DNA from: Ailanthus altissimus
Taxonomy: Eukaryota > Streptophyta > Magnoliopsida > Sapindales > Simaroubaceae
Length of the DNA: 64,000 bases
Direction of reading: 5' to 3'
Assembly: GCA_946807835.1 (NCBI GenBank)
Contig: OX327695.1
Location: 27,076,501 to 27,140,500 of the forward strand
In this document: in pieces, positions 50,040 to 60,529 of the stretch
Layout: every line of letters starts with the position of its first letter
Numbering within the stretch: position 1 is the first letter of the stretch
Notes under the pieces: model-generated
Told to the model about the DNA's origin: nothing
The model's database searches: none
Seen by the model: the letters and a program-made list of their open reading frames with translations, nothing else
Position numbers and translations under genes: made by a program

Positions 50040-52842
50040 GTATGTGTCAAGAGTATTTCGGTGGTACTTTAATAATTTTTTAGTTAGTATATAATTTTAT
50101 AAAATTGGGAGATTGAATACTGTTCAATAAATATCTTAATCCTGTCAGGATAATAGTTTTGATTTGATGGTGTTTATGGAATAGATTATGTAGGAATTAT
50201 AATATAATATTCATACATAAGAAGGATATATGAGTTAAAAATGATATATTCTAATTTTGGAGTAATTGGACATCATTTGATATATAAGAAAATTTTGTTA
50301 AGTGTAAGTAGTCAAAATGATAGATTTTGAGAAACCAAGTAATTAGACCAATTTGATGTGATAAGTGCAATAAGTATAATTTTGTAAGCTATTTAAATTA
50401 TTTTGTGTGAATTGTGAGGCTTATGAAAGGATTAATCTCTATTGATAGGTTAAGGAGAATTAAGCCTTGTACTCGAAAGTGCTAAGAGATAAGTATACTA
50501 GACTTTTACTGAAATCACAATAAACATAGTAATTGTCTATATATGATATTTTAAATGTGCTTAGAAATATGTTTATATTATGTCAAAGTATATTTGATAT
50601 GAAATGTGAAAGAAATATGTTTATGAATGTGAGCATTGACATTGAGCATGGACAAACATGTATTTTTGAAAGTGAGCTTTCAAAATAAGATGTGTTTAAC
50701 AAAGAAAGCTTTTGAAGTGTAATATGTCCATGAGAAATATTTTGTATTTTAAGGGTACTTGAACTCACTGTTAACTTAGTAGGCATTTTATGTGATTTGT
50801 GGAGCCTTTATGTGTGGCCTTTCCTTCGGGATTGGTTTATGTTATGTGTTCAGTATGTAGGGAGGATCCTATTGGTACCTAAAGGAAAAGTGAATCATCA
50901 CATTCGTGTGGTGGCATATTGGTCTATGTGAGAGAACTCACTGATGATCAGGGTGAGGGTTTGGCTTTTACCTTCGGGCATGAGCATTATATATGTGTGA
51001 TTTAAAAACCTCACTTATACTATTTCTCTCATACGGTATGTCACCTACGAGTGACATTTGGCTCATTATGTGATATGTGATATGTAAGTCCTACTAAGTA
51101 GTAGTTGAGTGATGGTATTCCTATTATATGTTTTGAAAGAATGTGTAAATGCTTACATAACATATGATTTGATAAGATTATGATTTTGATTGATCACAGC
51201 ATATCATACATATGCATTGTGTACATTTATGTATTTGTATTTGATATATGAAAAATTAGTATGCTTACTGAGTTTTATACTCATTATAGTTTATGGTGAT
51301 TTCAGGTAAATAAGGTATATGTGTGCTTAGCGAATTTGGCAAGGCTTCTGCTATTCTTTGGGTTCCCTAAGTTGCTAGGTTGCTGAGTGTTTCATTTGGG
51401 GATACGTGGGATAAGATATTTGATTTATCCCTATTGAATAAATACTTATATAGTATTTTATTGTGTGTGGTTGGATTTAGTTTAAGCTACACCAAGTGTG
51501 GTTATTAGTTGATTTTAAGTAAGAATTTGCAATGAATATATTCTGGGCTTCTGGTAACAAAGTTGCTACTGGTGACGTAGTAGAGTATTAATCTCTGAGA
51601 AAACTCTACGTATCTCCTGTTTACTAATTGTCCCAGTCATAATTCAATTGTTATAATTCTGAAAGAAATTGAAATTAATGTTTAAAATTATTGAATGAAT
51701 GTAAGTGATGTAGTGTCTGATCTTTTGGGTCTGGGGCATGACAGAACCACATTAGTAAAAATAGATCAGAGACAATATTCGAGAATATACTTGCACAATT
51801 GACATTTTCTAACAGCTGATTGCAACTCTTTCAACTATGTAGTTACTAGTATATTCCTGGGTCTATGTCCTATTACAGACAAAGCTCCAACTTTTGAAAC
51901 TTCGCTGAGTATTATAACTAGCTAACATTTAGCTGTGCTAACTCTTAATATTTATATCTCTCAGTGTGGCCAACTTTAGTCCCTAATTTAAACTCTTTTA
52001 GATTAAATTTGAACTTCTTTAGATCATACAATGTCTGTAAGGTTACAATGCATGGTACCATATACATAGGCATTAATGATTTAATGAGAATGTACATTTG
52101 TATAAATAATAAGTAGATGTACATTCAGAGATAACACATAAGCATTTACCCTAACAACTTCCTCTTCATTTCTGATGAAACTAGACTTTCTGATTTTCTC
52201 ATCTAAACAAAGATTTCAACTTTGAAAAAAGTGCTTAAGTCCACAAATGGGCTTAATCAGTTTACACACTATATTATAAGTTAGGCTAGATGTAAAAATT
52301 TCAGATTGTTCCATACATATCTCTTACTTGAGATATACATATAGGAATGCCGAGTATACATCCATTGGATAGTCCTCAAAATCATAATATGCAGTAATAG
52401 CCAATAAAATTCAAATTGACTTTAACATAGTTACTTATGAAAAAGTTTTTCTCATTGTCAATTCTTGATCATTGAGTGTAACCTTTCAATATTACTCGGG
52501 CCTTAAAGGTCTCTACCTTCATATAGGGCCTATGCTTCCATTGTGTAAACTTATTTACAATAAATAAGAATAATTCCTATAAGAAGTACAACCAAGTCCC
52601 AGACTTCATTGTCATGCATAGAGTCAATTTTAGATTTTATGACATTTAGCCATTTTTCTGAAATGATGTCAAATATTATTTCTCTATAAATCAAAAGATT
52701 CTTTTCTATAACTAAAAAAACCAAGAGTACCTTCAAGTATCAAACATACCTAATTGGTGGCCTTGATATCCTTTTAGACCTATGAGGAGAATATGTTAAA
52801 TGTATTTCACTCAATTGAACTTAAAAATACTATCGTCAGTTC

Positions 52843-52866
52843 ATATATATATATATATATATATAT
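52843..52866. repeat. (TA)n microsatellite
   Basis: Roughly twelve TA repeats. Confidence 0.9.
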
Positions 52867-53149
52867 TATCTGTCTAACACCTTATTGACCAGACAGACCA
52901 TTTAAAATATTATCTTATAATATAATAAAATTTAATCTGATTAAGAGATATTTTTAAACATATGCTCTCATCTCATGAGAAGATGATTCTCAATTAGATA
53001 TTTATTTCTATGCAAACACAACTAACCTCTACCAGAAGGGCTCTCATTGTGGTTACTAATACAAAAAAAATAATCCAAGTTTATAATGCAGAATAATAAC
53101 TCTTATCACTGCATCTCATAAACCCCGACATGTATATTAATATTTTTGA

Positions 53150-53440
53150 AACAATTAAAATAATCCAACATTAAATGTAGCAACGTCATGGTGTTGGGCT
53201 ACCAACGTTGCAACATTTAATGTAATCCCTTAATGCTGCGGTGTTAGCCCTTTAGCACTGCAGTGATAGAATAATGAAGCCCTCAATGTCGCGGCGTTTT
53301 ATTACCAATGCTGCAGCACTAAAGGTCAGTACCTCTAGCACCGCGGCGTTAAGCTAGAACGCTGCGAAGTTGAGGCCTAAAAACCCCAACGCCGAGATGT
53401 TCTTCATCCAACGCCGTGATTCATCATGAATGCTACAGCA
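53150..53440. repeat. Cluster of degenerate GC-rich palindromic motifs
   Basis: Eight or more variants of a motif like AACGCCGCGGCGTT occur on both strands within about 290 bp (for example GTCGCGGCGTTT, CACCGCGGCGTT, AATGCTGCGGTGTT). The stretch is much richer in GC than its surroundings. It lies in the leader of copia copy 2 and is absent from the matching part of copy 1. Confidence 0.65.
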
Positions 53441-53560
53441 TTCCAAGTGTTGTTTTTACCTGTTTTGCATTTTCAACATTTGAAATGCACCACAACAACC
53501 CTAAAACTTATCCTTCAATATGTCCAACACTCAACAACACCAAATTGTTCTGATATTAAT

Positions 53561-55226
53561 TGTTGGGTGTCGATTATTCTAAGGTGTATGCATACGGTGT
53601 CCGTGTTCATCATACAAATATATATATCTCATACATATACAAGCAAAATTAAAAATTATACAATGAACACACACATACAAATATATATATATATATACAA
53701 TTAATCAAATTAATTACAAAATTGAGAAATTTTACCCATCAAGCCTTTGGATTAAAAGGTTTAAAGTCCACATGAATTAAACTTATTGATAATTCTAGTA
53801 ATCAACTTGGCTGTGATAGATTAGCTAGAATAACAGTATAATTCAGCACTGGTTTAACACTTAAACTATTTAGATTAACACTTAATATAATAAAATTAAT
53901 TTATTTTATATTTTTTTAACACTTGAATAATTAAAACAAATCAATTAGTTATAACAATTAATCTTTTGTTTTTACTTTGATGTTCTAACACTTAAAACAT
54001 GAAAAAAAAAAAGAATTCAAATTCCAATTCTCTCAAATGAAAATGGTTGTCAAAAATTGTAAAACTTTTTGAATTTCATTTCACTTAAATAAATTTAAAT
54101 TTCATTAGCATTTAATTTACTATTCACTTAACCAAGGTTATGTTTTAACATTAGTTGAATTAAATTAACTTAACCCTTAAGTTAACAAATATCCAACTAA
54201 CCTAACTGTAGAATTAATTATTAACTCTAGTTAAGTTAACATTTATTTAACAATAAATAAAATATTAGGATATTTATTTAACCTAACCGTAGAGTTAACT
54301 ATTAACTCTAGTTGCGTTAACATTTATTTAATAGTAATAAAAATAAAATATCTAGATATTTATTTAACCCAACCATAGTTAATAATTAACCATAATTTAG
54401 TTAAGCATAAATATCTTTTAACCTAACTTTATGGTTAATAATTAACCATGGTTAAGTTAGATTTTTATTTAATTATTATTTAAATATCGATTATTTAATA
54501 ATTAAATAATTAATAAAGTAAAATTACCATTATACCCTTACTAGGTTACCAAGTTAACCCAAAGTGGGTCCGGCCATAACCATATACTTAAATTAACTTA
54601 ACCATAGTAATTTGCTATATTTTTACTGTATTAAATTATTTAATACGGTAAACTGTTCAAGTACTCAACTAGTACACTTCATATTATGAATTCACTGATG
54701 AAAATAGATCATGAACTAATGTTTAAAAACATATTTGCATAATGACATTTTTTAACTCCTATTGCAACTATGCTATTATTAGTGTATTCTCATGTCATTG
54801 TCCCATTTCAGATAAGGCTTTTAACTCTTAGAATTTTGTTGACTCTGATAACCTACTAACTCTTAGCAGTGCTAACTCTTAGCATTTATAACTCTCAGCA
54901 TTGCTAACTCTTATTCCCATGTCATTGTCCCATTTCAGACAAAGCTTTTAACTCTTAGAATTTTGCTGACTCTGATAACCTACTAACTCTTAGCAGTGCT
55001 AACTCTTTACATTTATAACTCTCAGTATTGCTAACTCTTAGTCCTGGTCTAAACTCTTTTAGACCAGATTTGAAATCTTTCAAATCATACAGTATATGTA
55101 ACGTTACAAGTTTAATACCATAAAATATTTAAAATTAATAATTTTATTAGAAATATTTATTGTATAAATATTAAACAATTAATATTCATATAATATTAGA
55201 ATAACACGTAAGCATCAACTCTAACA
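53561..55226 (-). repeat. 5' LTR of copia copy 2
   Basis: TGTTGGGTGTCG to CTCTAACA, 1666 bp, homologous to 21110-22654. It contains an internal direct repeat of about 105 bp (two copies of a block around 54795-54915 and 54910-55030). Confidence 0.82.
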
Positions 55227-55866
55227 CAATCCTCATGGCCATCACAAAAATTTCCATTATGTCTGGTAATGGAGCTGAATCAAACACTGCCAATATAACA
55301 TCCAATAACCAAACCAATATCATACCTCTCTCAAACAATTTCACTACCTTAAAACTTGATTGATAGAACTACCCAATTTAAAATTCTCAAATTCTTCCAA
55401 CCATTCGTGGTCATGATCTGGAAGCCTTCATTAATGGTTCTAGAAAGAAATCTGACCCTGTTATTGTTACAGTATATGAGAAAGACAATATTACTACAAC
55501 TCATAACCCAGATTATGCACAATGAGTAAAGCAAGATTAGCTCTTGCTCAGTTGGCAATAGTCTATTATAGCAGAAAGCATTATAGGTATAGTGGTAAAT
55601 TATGTCTCCTCTCATAAGTTTTGGACAACCATAGAGAAGCTTTTCTCATCCCCAATCAAAGGCAAGAGTGTTGTAACTCCATATGTAGCTTCAGACAACC
55701 AAAAAATGAGGTATGACTATGATTCATTATTTTGCAAAAATGAAAACCCTAACTGATTACCTCGCTGCTGTAGGAAATCAAATCAATAATGATGGTTTAA
55801 TTTTATATACTTTGGCTGGATTTGGTGCTGACTTTGATTCTATAATGGTAAATATTACCTCTAGTA
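55227..55866 (+). pseudogene. copia gag fragment (second copy of the 22.7 kb gag)
   Basis: Homologous to 22655-22901 plus 24268-24655, without the 1.36-kb solo LTR, so it shows the empty site. A stop replaces an Arg codon after LKLD. It ends near 55866 inside CTAGTAATCAACTT, a word also present in the copia LTR that follows, which suggests a recombination junction. Confidence 0.75.
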
Positions 55867-57498
55867 ATCAACTTAAGTATAAGCCAGCATTGGTTTAACA
55901 CTTAAACTATTTAGATTAATACTTAATATAATAGAATTAATTTGTTTTATATTTTGTTCAATAACATGAACAATTGAAACAAATCAATTAGTTATAGCAA
56001 TTAATAGCCTTTGTTTTTGCTTTGATGTTTTAATATTTAAAACATGAAAATCAAAAATTCAAATTCCAATTCTCTCAAATGAAAATGGACGGCCAAAATT
56101 TGTAAAACTTTTTTAATTTTAAATTTCATTTCACTTTATATATTACGCATAAATTTCAAATAAACTTAAATTTCATTTTCATTAATTTAACTATCCACTT
56201 AACTAATGTTAATATTTAACTTTAATTGAGTTAAATTAACTTAACCCTTAAGTTAACAATATCCAATTAACTTAATTCTAGAGTTAACTATTAACCCTAG
56301 TTAGGTTCATATTTATTTAATAATAAAAATAAAATATCTAGATATTTATTTAATCTAACCATAGTTAACAATTAACCATGGTTTACTTAAGCACAAATAT
56401 CTTTTAACCTAACCATACGGTTAACAATTAACTATAATTAAGTTACATTTTTATTTAATTATTATTTAAATAAATATCTTAATTATTTAATAATTAAATA
56501 ATCAATAAAGTAAAATTATCATTATACCCTTACTAGGTTACCAAATTAACCCAAAGTCGGTCCTAACATAATCATATACTTTAATTAACTTAACTATAGC
56601 AATTTGTTGTATTTTTACAGGATTGAACTATTCAATACGATAAATTACCCAAGTGCTCAACAAGTACACTTCATATTACGAATTTACCGATAGACTCGCA
56701 TTAATGAAAATATATCAGGAACTAATATTTGAGAACATACTTGCATAATTACATTTCCCAGCTCCTATTGTAACTCTTTGTAACTATGTCATAATTAGTG
56801 TATTCTCAAGTCATTATCCTATTTTAGACAAGGCTTTTAACTCTTAGAATTTTGCTGACTTTTATAACCTGCTAACTTTTAAGATTGCTAATTCTCAACA
56901 TTTATAACTCTCAGCATTACTAACTCTTAACCCTAGTCTAAACACTTTTAGACCAAATCTAAACTCTTTCAAATCATATAATGTCTGTAAGGTTATAAGC
57001 TTAATACTATATAATATTTAATATTAACAATTTTATTTAAAATATTTATTGCATAAATATTAAACAATTAATATTCATACAATATTTAAATCGCATGTAA
57101 GCTCTAACTCTAACAAACTCTCACTTGCTTTAGTACTATTTATACTGGTGTATCATACTAATACACTCCACGTATTTTTTAAATACCCTAAAAATTTATG
57201 CCTCAATAGGTTCGCTACGTTATCAAAAAATATATCTTAAATATTGTTACAACTTATAAAATTAAAATCGTCTAATTATGTGATAATCAGAATCCACATA
57301 ATTAAAATTTTAATGTACCTATTAATTTTTTTACTTAACAATTATTTTATTATTATTATATTACAGTGGAATATTATCCACTAAACTTGAAACTATTAAA
57401 GACTTCTGAATATCCATTTGCTTCTTTGACAAATTTCTTAATCCTAAATATATTTTACCTATGGCAGAATTATCTATGCATATCTAAATTACACATTT
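55867..57498 (-). mobile_element. Truncated copia LTR (to 57115) and RNase H fragment
   Basis: The LTR part matches 16240-18174 and 21370-22654 and ends CTAACA at 57115. 57116-57498 is collinear with the start of the RNase H region at 18175-18570. It stops abruptly where the duplicated dehydrin segment begins. Confidence 0.75.
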
Positions 57499-57633
57499 GT
57501 CTTTGATTTGAATGGTAAATCTTATCACACCTGTATATAATGCCTGCCACTATGTAATGTTGACATTGAGTGAAAAAGTTAAAAGCACTTTTGACAAAGT
57601 GCTATCCTATCTTGTTTTTTTTATCTATCTGAA

Positions 57634-57640
57634 ACGTGGC
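57634..57640 (+). promoter_or_regulatory. Proximal ABRE of dehydrin 2
   Basis: ACGTGGC, in the same context as the proximal ABRE of dehydrin 1. It is the only clear ACGTG-type ABRE left in this promoter, because the segment joins copia sequence at about 57498. Confidence 0.65.
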
Positions 57641-57694
57641 ACCTGTAAAAACTAGCAGCTGGTGCCATGCACGTTAATGATCTTCGATTCTCCA

Positions 57695-57702
57695 TATATA
57701 TA
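57695..57702 (+). promoter_or_regulatory. TATA box of dehydrin 2
   Basis: TATATATA, in the same context as in dehydrin 1. Confidence 0.7.
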
Positions 57703-57841
57703 AGCTTGAACCCGCTTAAGGTTCAAGCATTACATTGTCGTAGACTAGCATAACATTAAGCAAAAGTCATAAGTTGGAAATTGCGGTTTCTGATCTGCAT
57801 AAAATCGTTATTGTTACTTGCTTGTCTCTTTACCTTTGAAG

Positions 57842-58440
57842 ATGGCACATTTTCAGAATCAGGACGGTGCAGTTCCACAACCACACGGATATGATGACCC
57901 AGATCGCCGCACAGACGAGTTTGGCAACCCAGTTCATCACACTGGCACCACCGGTGGCCCTGCAACGGGAGGATTCGGTTCCAAGACTGCGACTGGCGTG
58001 CTGGGTCACGATGGCGCACCAACAGCTGGCACCGGCATAGGTGGAGGCTACCATGAACTAGGCCATCATGGCCTTCATCGTTCCGGAAGCCCTAACTCTA
58101 GCTCTGTAAGATTCATTCTAATTTATATATGATATCTCCCCGTTGGAAGCTCTCTCTTTTGAACTCCTGTATTTTATTTTTCAATAATTATTTTATAATT
58201 GTTAACATGCAGTCCGAGGATGATGGGCAAGGTGGAAGGAGGAAGAAGGGTTTGAAAGAGAAGATAAAGGAGAAGGTGCCAGGCGGAGGGCACAAAGACG
58301 AAAAAAATCAAACTAATGCAACCCCCACTCCCGTTGGTTATGGTACAACTGGGGAGGGGCAGTACCAGCAGCAGCAGCACCCCGAGAAGAAAGGAATGGT
58401 GGACAAGATCAAAGAGAAGCTTCCTGGACACCATAACTAG
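57842..58440 (+). CDS. Dehydrin 2, Y-S-K2 type (LEA group 2), two exons
   Basis: Exon 1 is 57842-58105, the intron 58106-58212 (GTAAG...TGCAG, phase 0) and exon 2 58213-58440; the product has 163 residues. Exon 1 has exactly the length of exon 1 in dehydrin 1. The Y-segment reads TDEFGNP, with Phe in place of the conserved Tyr27. The serine tract and two K-segments (99-112 and 147-160) follow, ending HHN. It lacks two of the 48-residue modules of dehydrin 1. Residues 46 and 70 are Gly and Tyr, not Cys, which is the normal cysteine-free state. All splice sites and the frame are intact, so the gene looks functional. Expected role: protection of membranes and proteins during dehydration, in cytosol and nucleus. 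Confidence 0.94.
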
Positions 58441-58450
58441 GTGTAGTAGT

Positions 58451-58507
58451 AATAAAGTAAGCCGAAAATTCTCTTGTTTCGTTGTTACTAGCAACTGATG
58501 TAATAAA
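58451..58507 (+). terminator. Polyadenylation signals of dehydrin 2
   Basis: AATAAA at 58451-58456 and 58502-58507, matching dehydrin 1. Confidence 0.6.
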
Positions 58508-59400
58508 CAGTGCAGAATAAGCCTTTGTACTCTCTGGTTGTTTCTCTTTGTGCATTTTACTATCTTCGGGTTGTATTTTGTTATGTATCTTGAGCACTAT
58601 TGAGTACGTAGGTTCGTTGTTTTAATAATATTGCAAACTTTGTGATATGTTGTTAATCTTTGAATGTTAAATTGCGTTTTACTTCAGAGTAAAAAGAGTA
58701 GATTCCACAATAATCTCTCCTAGTTCTTGGACATGTTCATGATTTCAGAGCCTTCAAAATTGTATATACCATATGTCAAAGCCATTAAAAAATGGTTCTG
58801 CCCGTAAATCCGGAGCCTGCATTCATACTCTTTAATTTGCCCTGTAAGGAAGAGAATTGGGTTCCCAACTCGAACCTTGAGATATTTATATTCATTCATT
58901 GGAAGAAAACTATTCCATCACTTGAGAAAAAAGTGAATTTGTAGTGTTTTGGCCGCTGAGAAAGAAGAAAACTATCCATCACTTGAAAGAAGTGAATTTG
59001 TTGTGTTTTGGCCGCTGAGAAATATGAAGGAAATCAAAGGAAAATGAAAAACTGAATACTGGATTTTGTCATTAAAGACCGACGATGAATACAATGAAAT
59101 TACAAGATAACAAAGGTTACATACTGCGCAGCAGCAAAAACTGACTTTTTTGCCTTAGCATGACATTTCTATGCACTGCAATCAAAGTCAAAGCACAAGG
59201 TATGACCAAGTATCCCAGATGCCATGGCTTGATTCTTCAAATTAAGAAATCTGTCGTACTCGTACCTGATACTGTTAAAAGTTTTTAGTCAATATTTGGA
59301 AATGAGTCCAGAAGGCAAAAGATAATAAAGGATTTATCTTATAAAGCAACAAAGAATTGGAGTAAGATAAGCAGTAAGAGAGTCACCGAGCAAAATTTAG
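58508..59400. repeat. Duplicated downstream flank of dehydrin 2
   Basis: Matches 35404-36245. A local tandem duplication of about 60 bp (around 58903-59022, containing TTTTGGCCGCTGAGAAA twice) is unique to this copy. No gene was recognised. Confidence 0.65.
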
Positions 59401-59634
59401 TCAAATGCTCTCGAGTCCTAATCTTCCAGCAACCAAAGGAAGGTGCTTGACGTAATCCAATTTGAAGTAATGCCCTCGCATTTCATGGATCCACCACAAT
59501 ACCTTTGGTAAAACACGAGGAACATCTTCCTTCAGAACAGCGTCCAGCCATTTGCCAGCAACCGCAGTGTTCAAGACCATTAAATCTGCTTTAAGAGCTG
59601 TATCTATGGCTTCTTGACCTTTCGCAGAAACCAC
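59401..59634 (-). pseudogene. Glycosyltransferase (GT4-like) exon relic, copy 2
   Basis: Same exon as 36246-36465 with the acceptor at 59635-59637. It keeps residues lost in copy 1 (KGQEAIDTALKADL) but has the same internal deletion after LVAG, so that deletion predates the duplication. The splice donor appears mutated (CTAAA instead of GTAAA). No other exons are nearby. Confidence 0.82.
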
Positions 59635-60194
59635 CTAAAAAAGTGTACAAATCCATAAACAGAAGCTAGGAAAATAATTTTTAATCATTTCAACCTCTCA
59701 TGAACAGCAGACTGTGTGCTCATTCCATCATTTATGAGCCCAAATCTAATGTTTATTATTTTTAAAATTTATATATACATAAACTTATGAGCTCAGTGAC
59801 CATTGCTTTATACTATTGCAAGGTGGTGTAAAACGTGTGTTTCAAGCTGCTCCCCATGCAATAGTAACTATGCAACTATCAGGTGCTTGTTCTTCCAAAA
59901 AGTAGAGATCAGACCGGAGAATATATTCTTTCACTTCCTATTTAGCCCAGGTATTTTGTCGTTATCATTAAGCTTTAAGAACAAAAAGATAACCAAGATT
60001 CATAACCGTAGTTGAATAGCCAAATTAACAACCAAAAAATTATAAATTTATTCTCAATTAGGAGACTCGGAGCAAATGTAGTCAACTTTGATTTCTAGTA
60101 AGCCTAACAATATGTTGGTTTTGGATCTATCCACTTGATCTCTATAATAGTGATATATTGGTATCACTGATAAAGAGAACATCTAAAAAGCTTA
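59635..60194. repeat. Duplicated flank shared with 1-314 and 36466-37014
   Basis: Non-coding, ending at the same truncated copia LTR position. Confidence 0.65.
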
Positions 60195-60529
60195 TAAGCA
60201 CAAATATCTTTTAATCTAATCTTATGGTTAATAATGAATCTTAGTTAAATTTTATTTTTATTTAATTATTATTTAAATAAATATTTTGATTATTTAATAA
60301 TTAAGTAATTAATAAAATAAAATTATCATTGTACCTTTATTAGATTATCAAGTTAACTCAAAATAGGTTCTATTATAACCATATACTTTAGTTAACTTAA
60401 CTATAGTAATTTGTTATATTTTTATTATTTAAAACTATTCAATACGGTATACTGCCCGAGTGTTTAACAAGTACACTTCATATTACAAATTCACCGATAG
60501 ACCTGTATTAATGAAAATAGACTAAGAAC

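Larger units (their letters stand above)
43973..51743 (+). mobile_element. Solo LTR family S, copy C (nest level 2), interrupted
   Basis: The first nine bases TGTAGTTAC are at 43973-43981, the rest resumes at 48738 and ends GGGGCATGACA at 51743. An exact duplication GAACC flanks it (43968-43972 and 51744-51748). Solo LTR E interrupts it nine bases from its start, and a gag fragment lies at about 49726-50039. It is homologous to 1567-4419. Confidence 0.87.
41803..52156 (-). mobile_element. Solo copia LTR D (nest level 1), interrupted
   Basis: Starts TGTTGGGGATC and ends CTAACA, with flanking repeats GCTTC (41798-41802) and ACTTC (52157-52161); the uninterrupted homologue at about 19225 reads ACTTC. 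With nested insertions removed it is about 2.1 kb, the full LTR length of this copia family. It contains a TRIM (43361-43811) and solo LTR C (43973-51743). Orientation follows the family. Confidence 0.82.
52157..53560 (-). pseudogene. copia RT remnant and 5' leader
   Basis: 52157-52660 is collinear with 19225-19740 (reverse transcriptase, minus strand). The sequence then diverges from copy 1 and contains a TA microsatellite and a cluster of GC-rich motifs (53150-53440), before rejoining copy 1 in the leader next to the primer binding site complement (about 53547-53558). Confidence 0.7.
37015..55226 (-). mobile_element. Ty1/copia element, minus strand (copy 2), shredded by nested insertions
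   Basis: The parts are a 3' LTR fragment 37015-37723, pol pieces 37724-38430, 41448-41802 and 52157-53560, a primer binding site complement at about 53547-53558, and a 5' LTR 53561-55226. The pol pieces are collinear with 18175-21109 of copy 1. The gaps are insertions: a composite block at 38431-41447 and solo LTR D at 41803-52156, the latter containing four further insertions. It is followed by a plus-strand copia gag exactly as copy 1 is, so both are probably copies of one ancestral TE pair. Confidence 0.8.
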
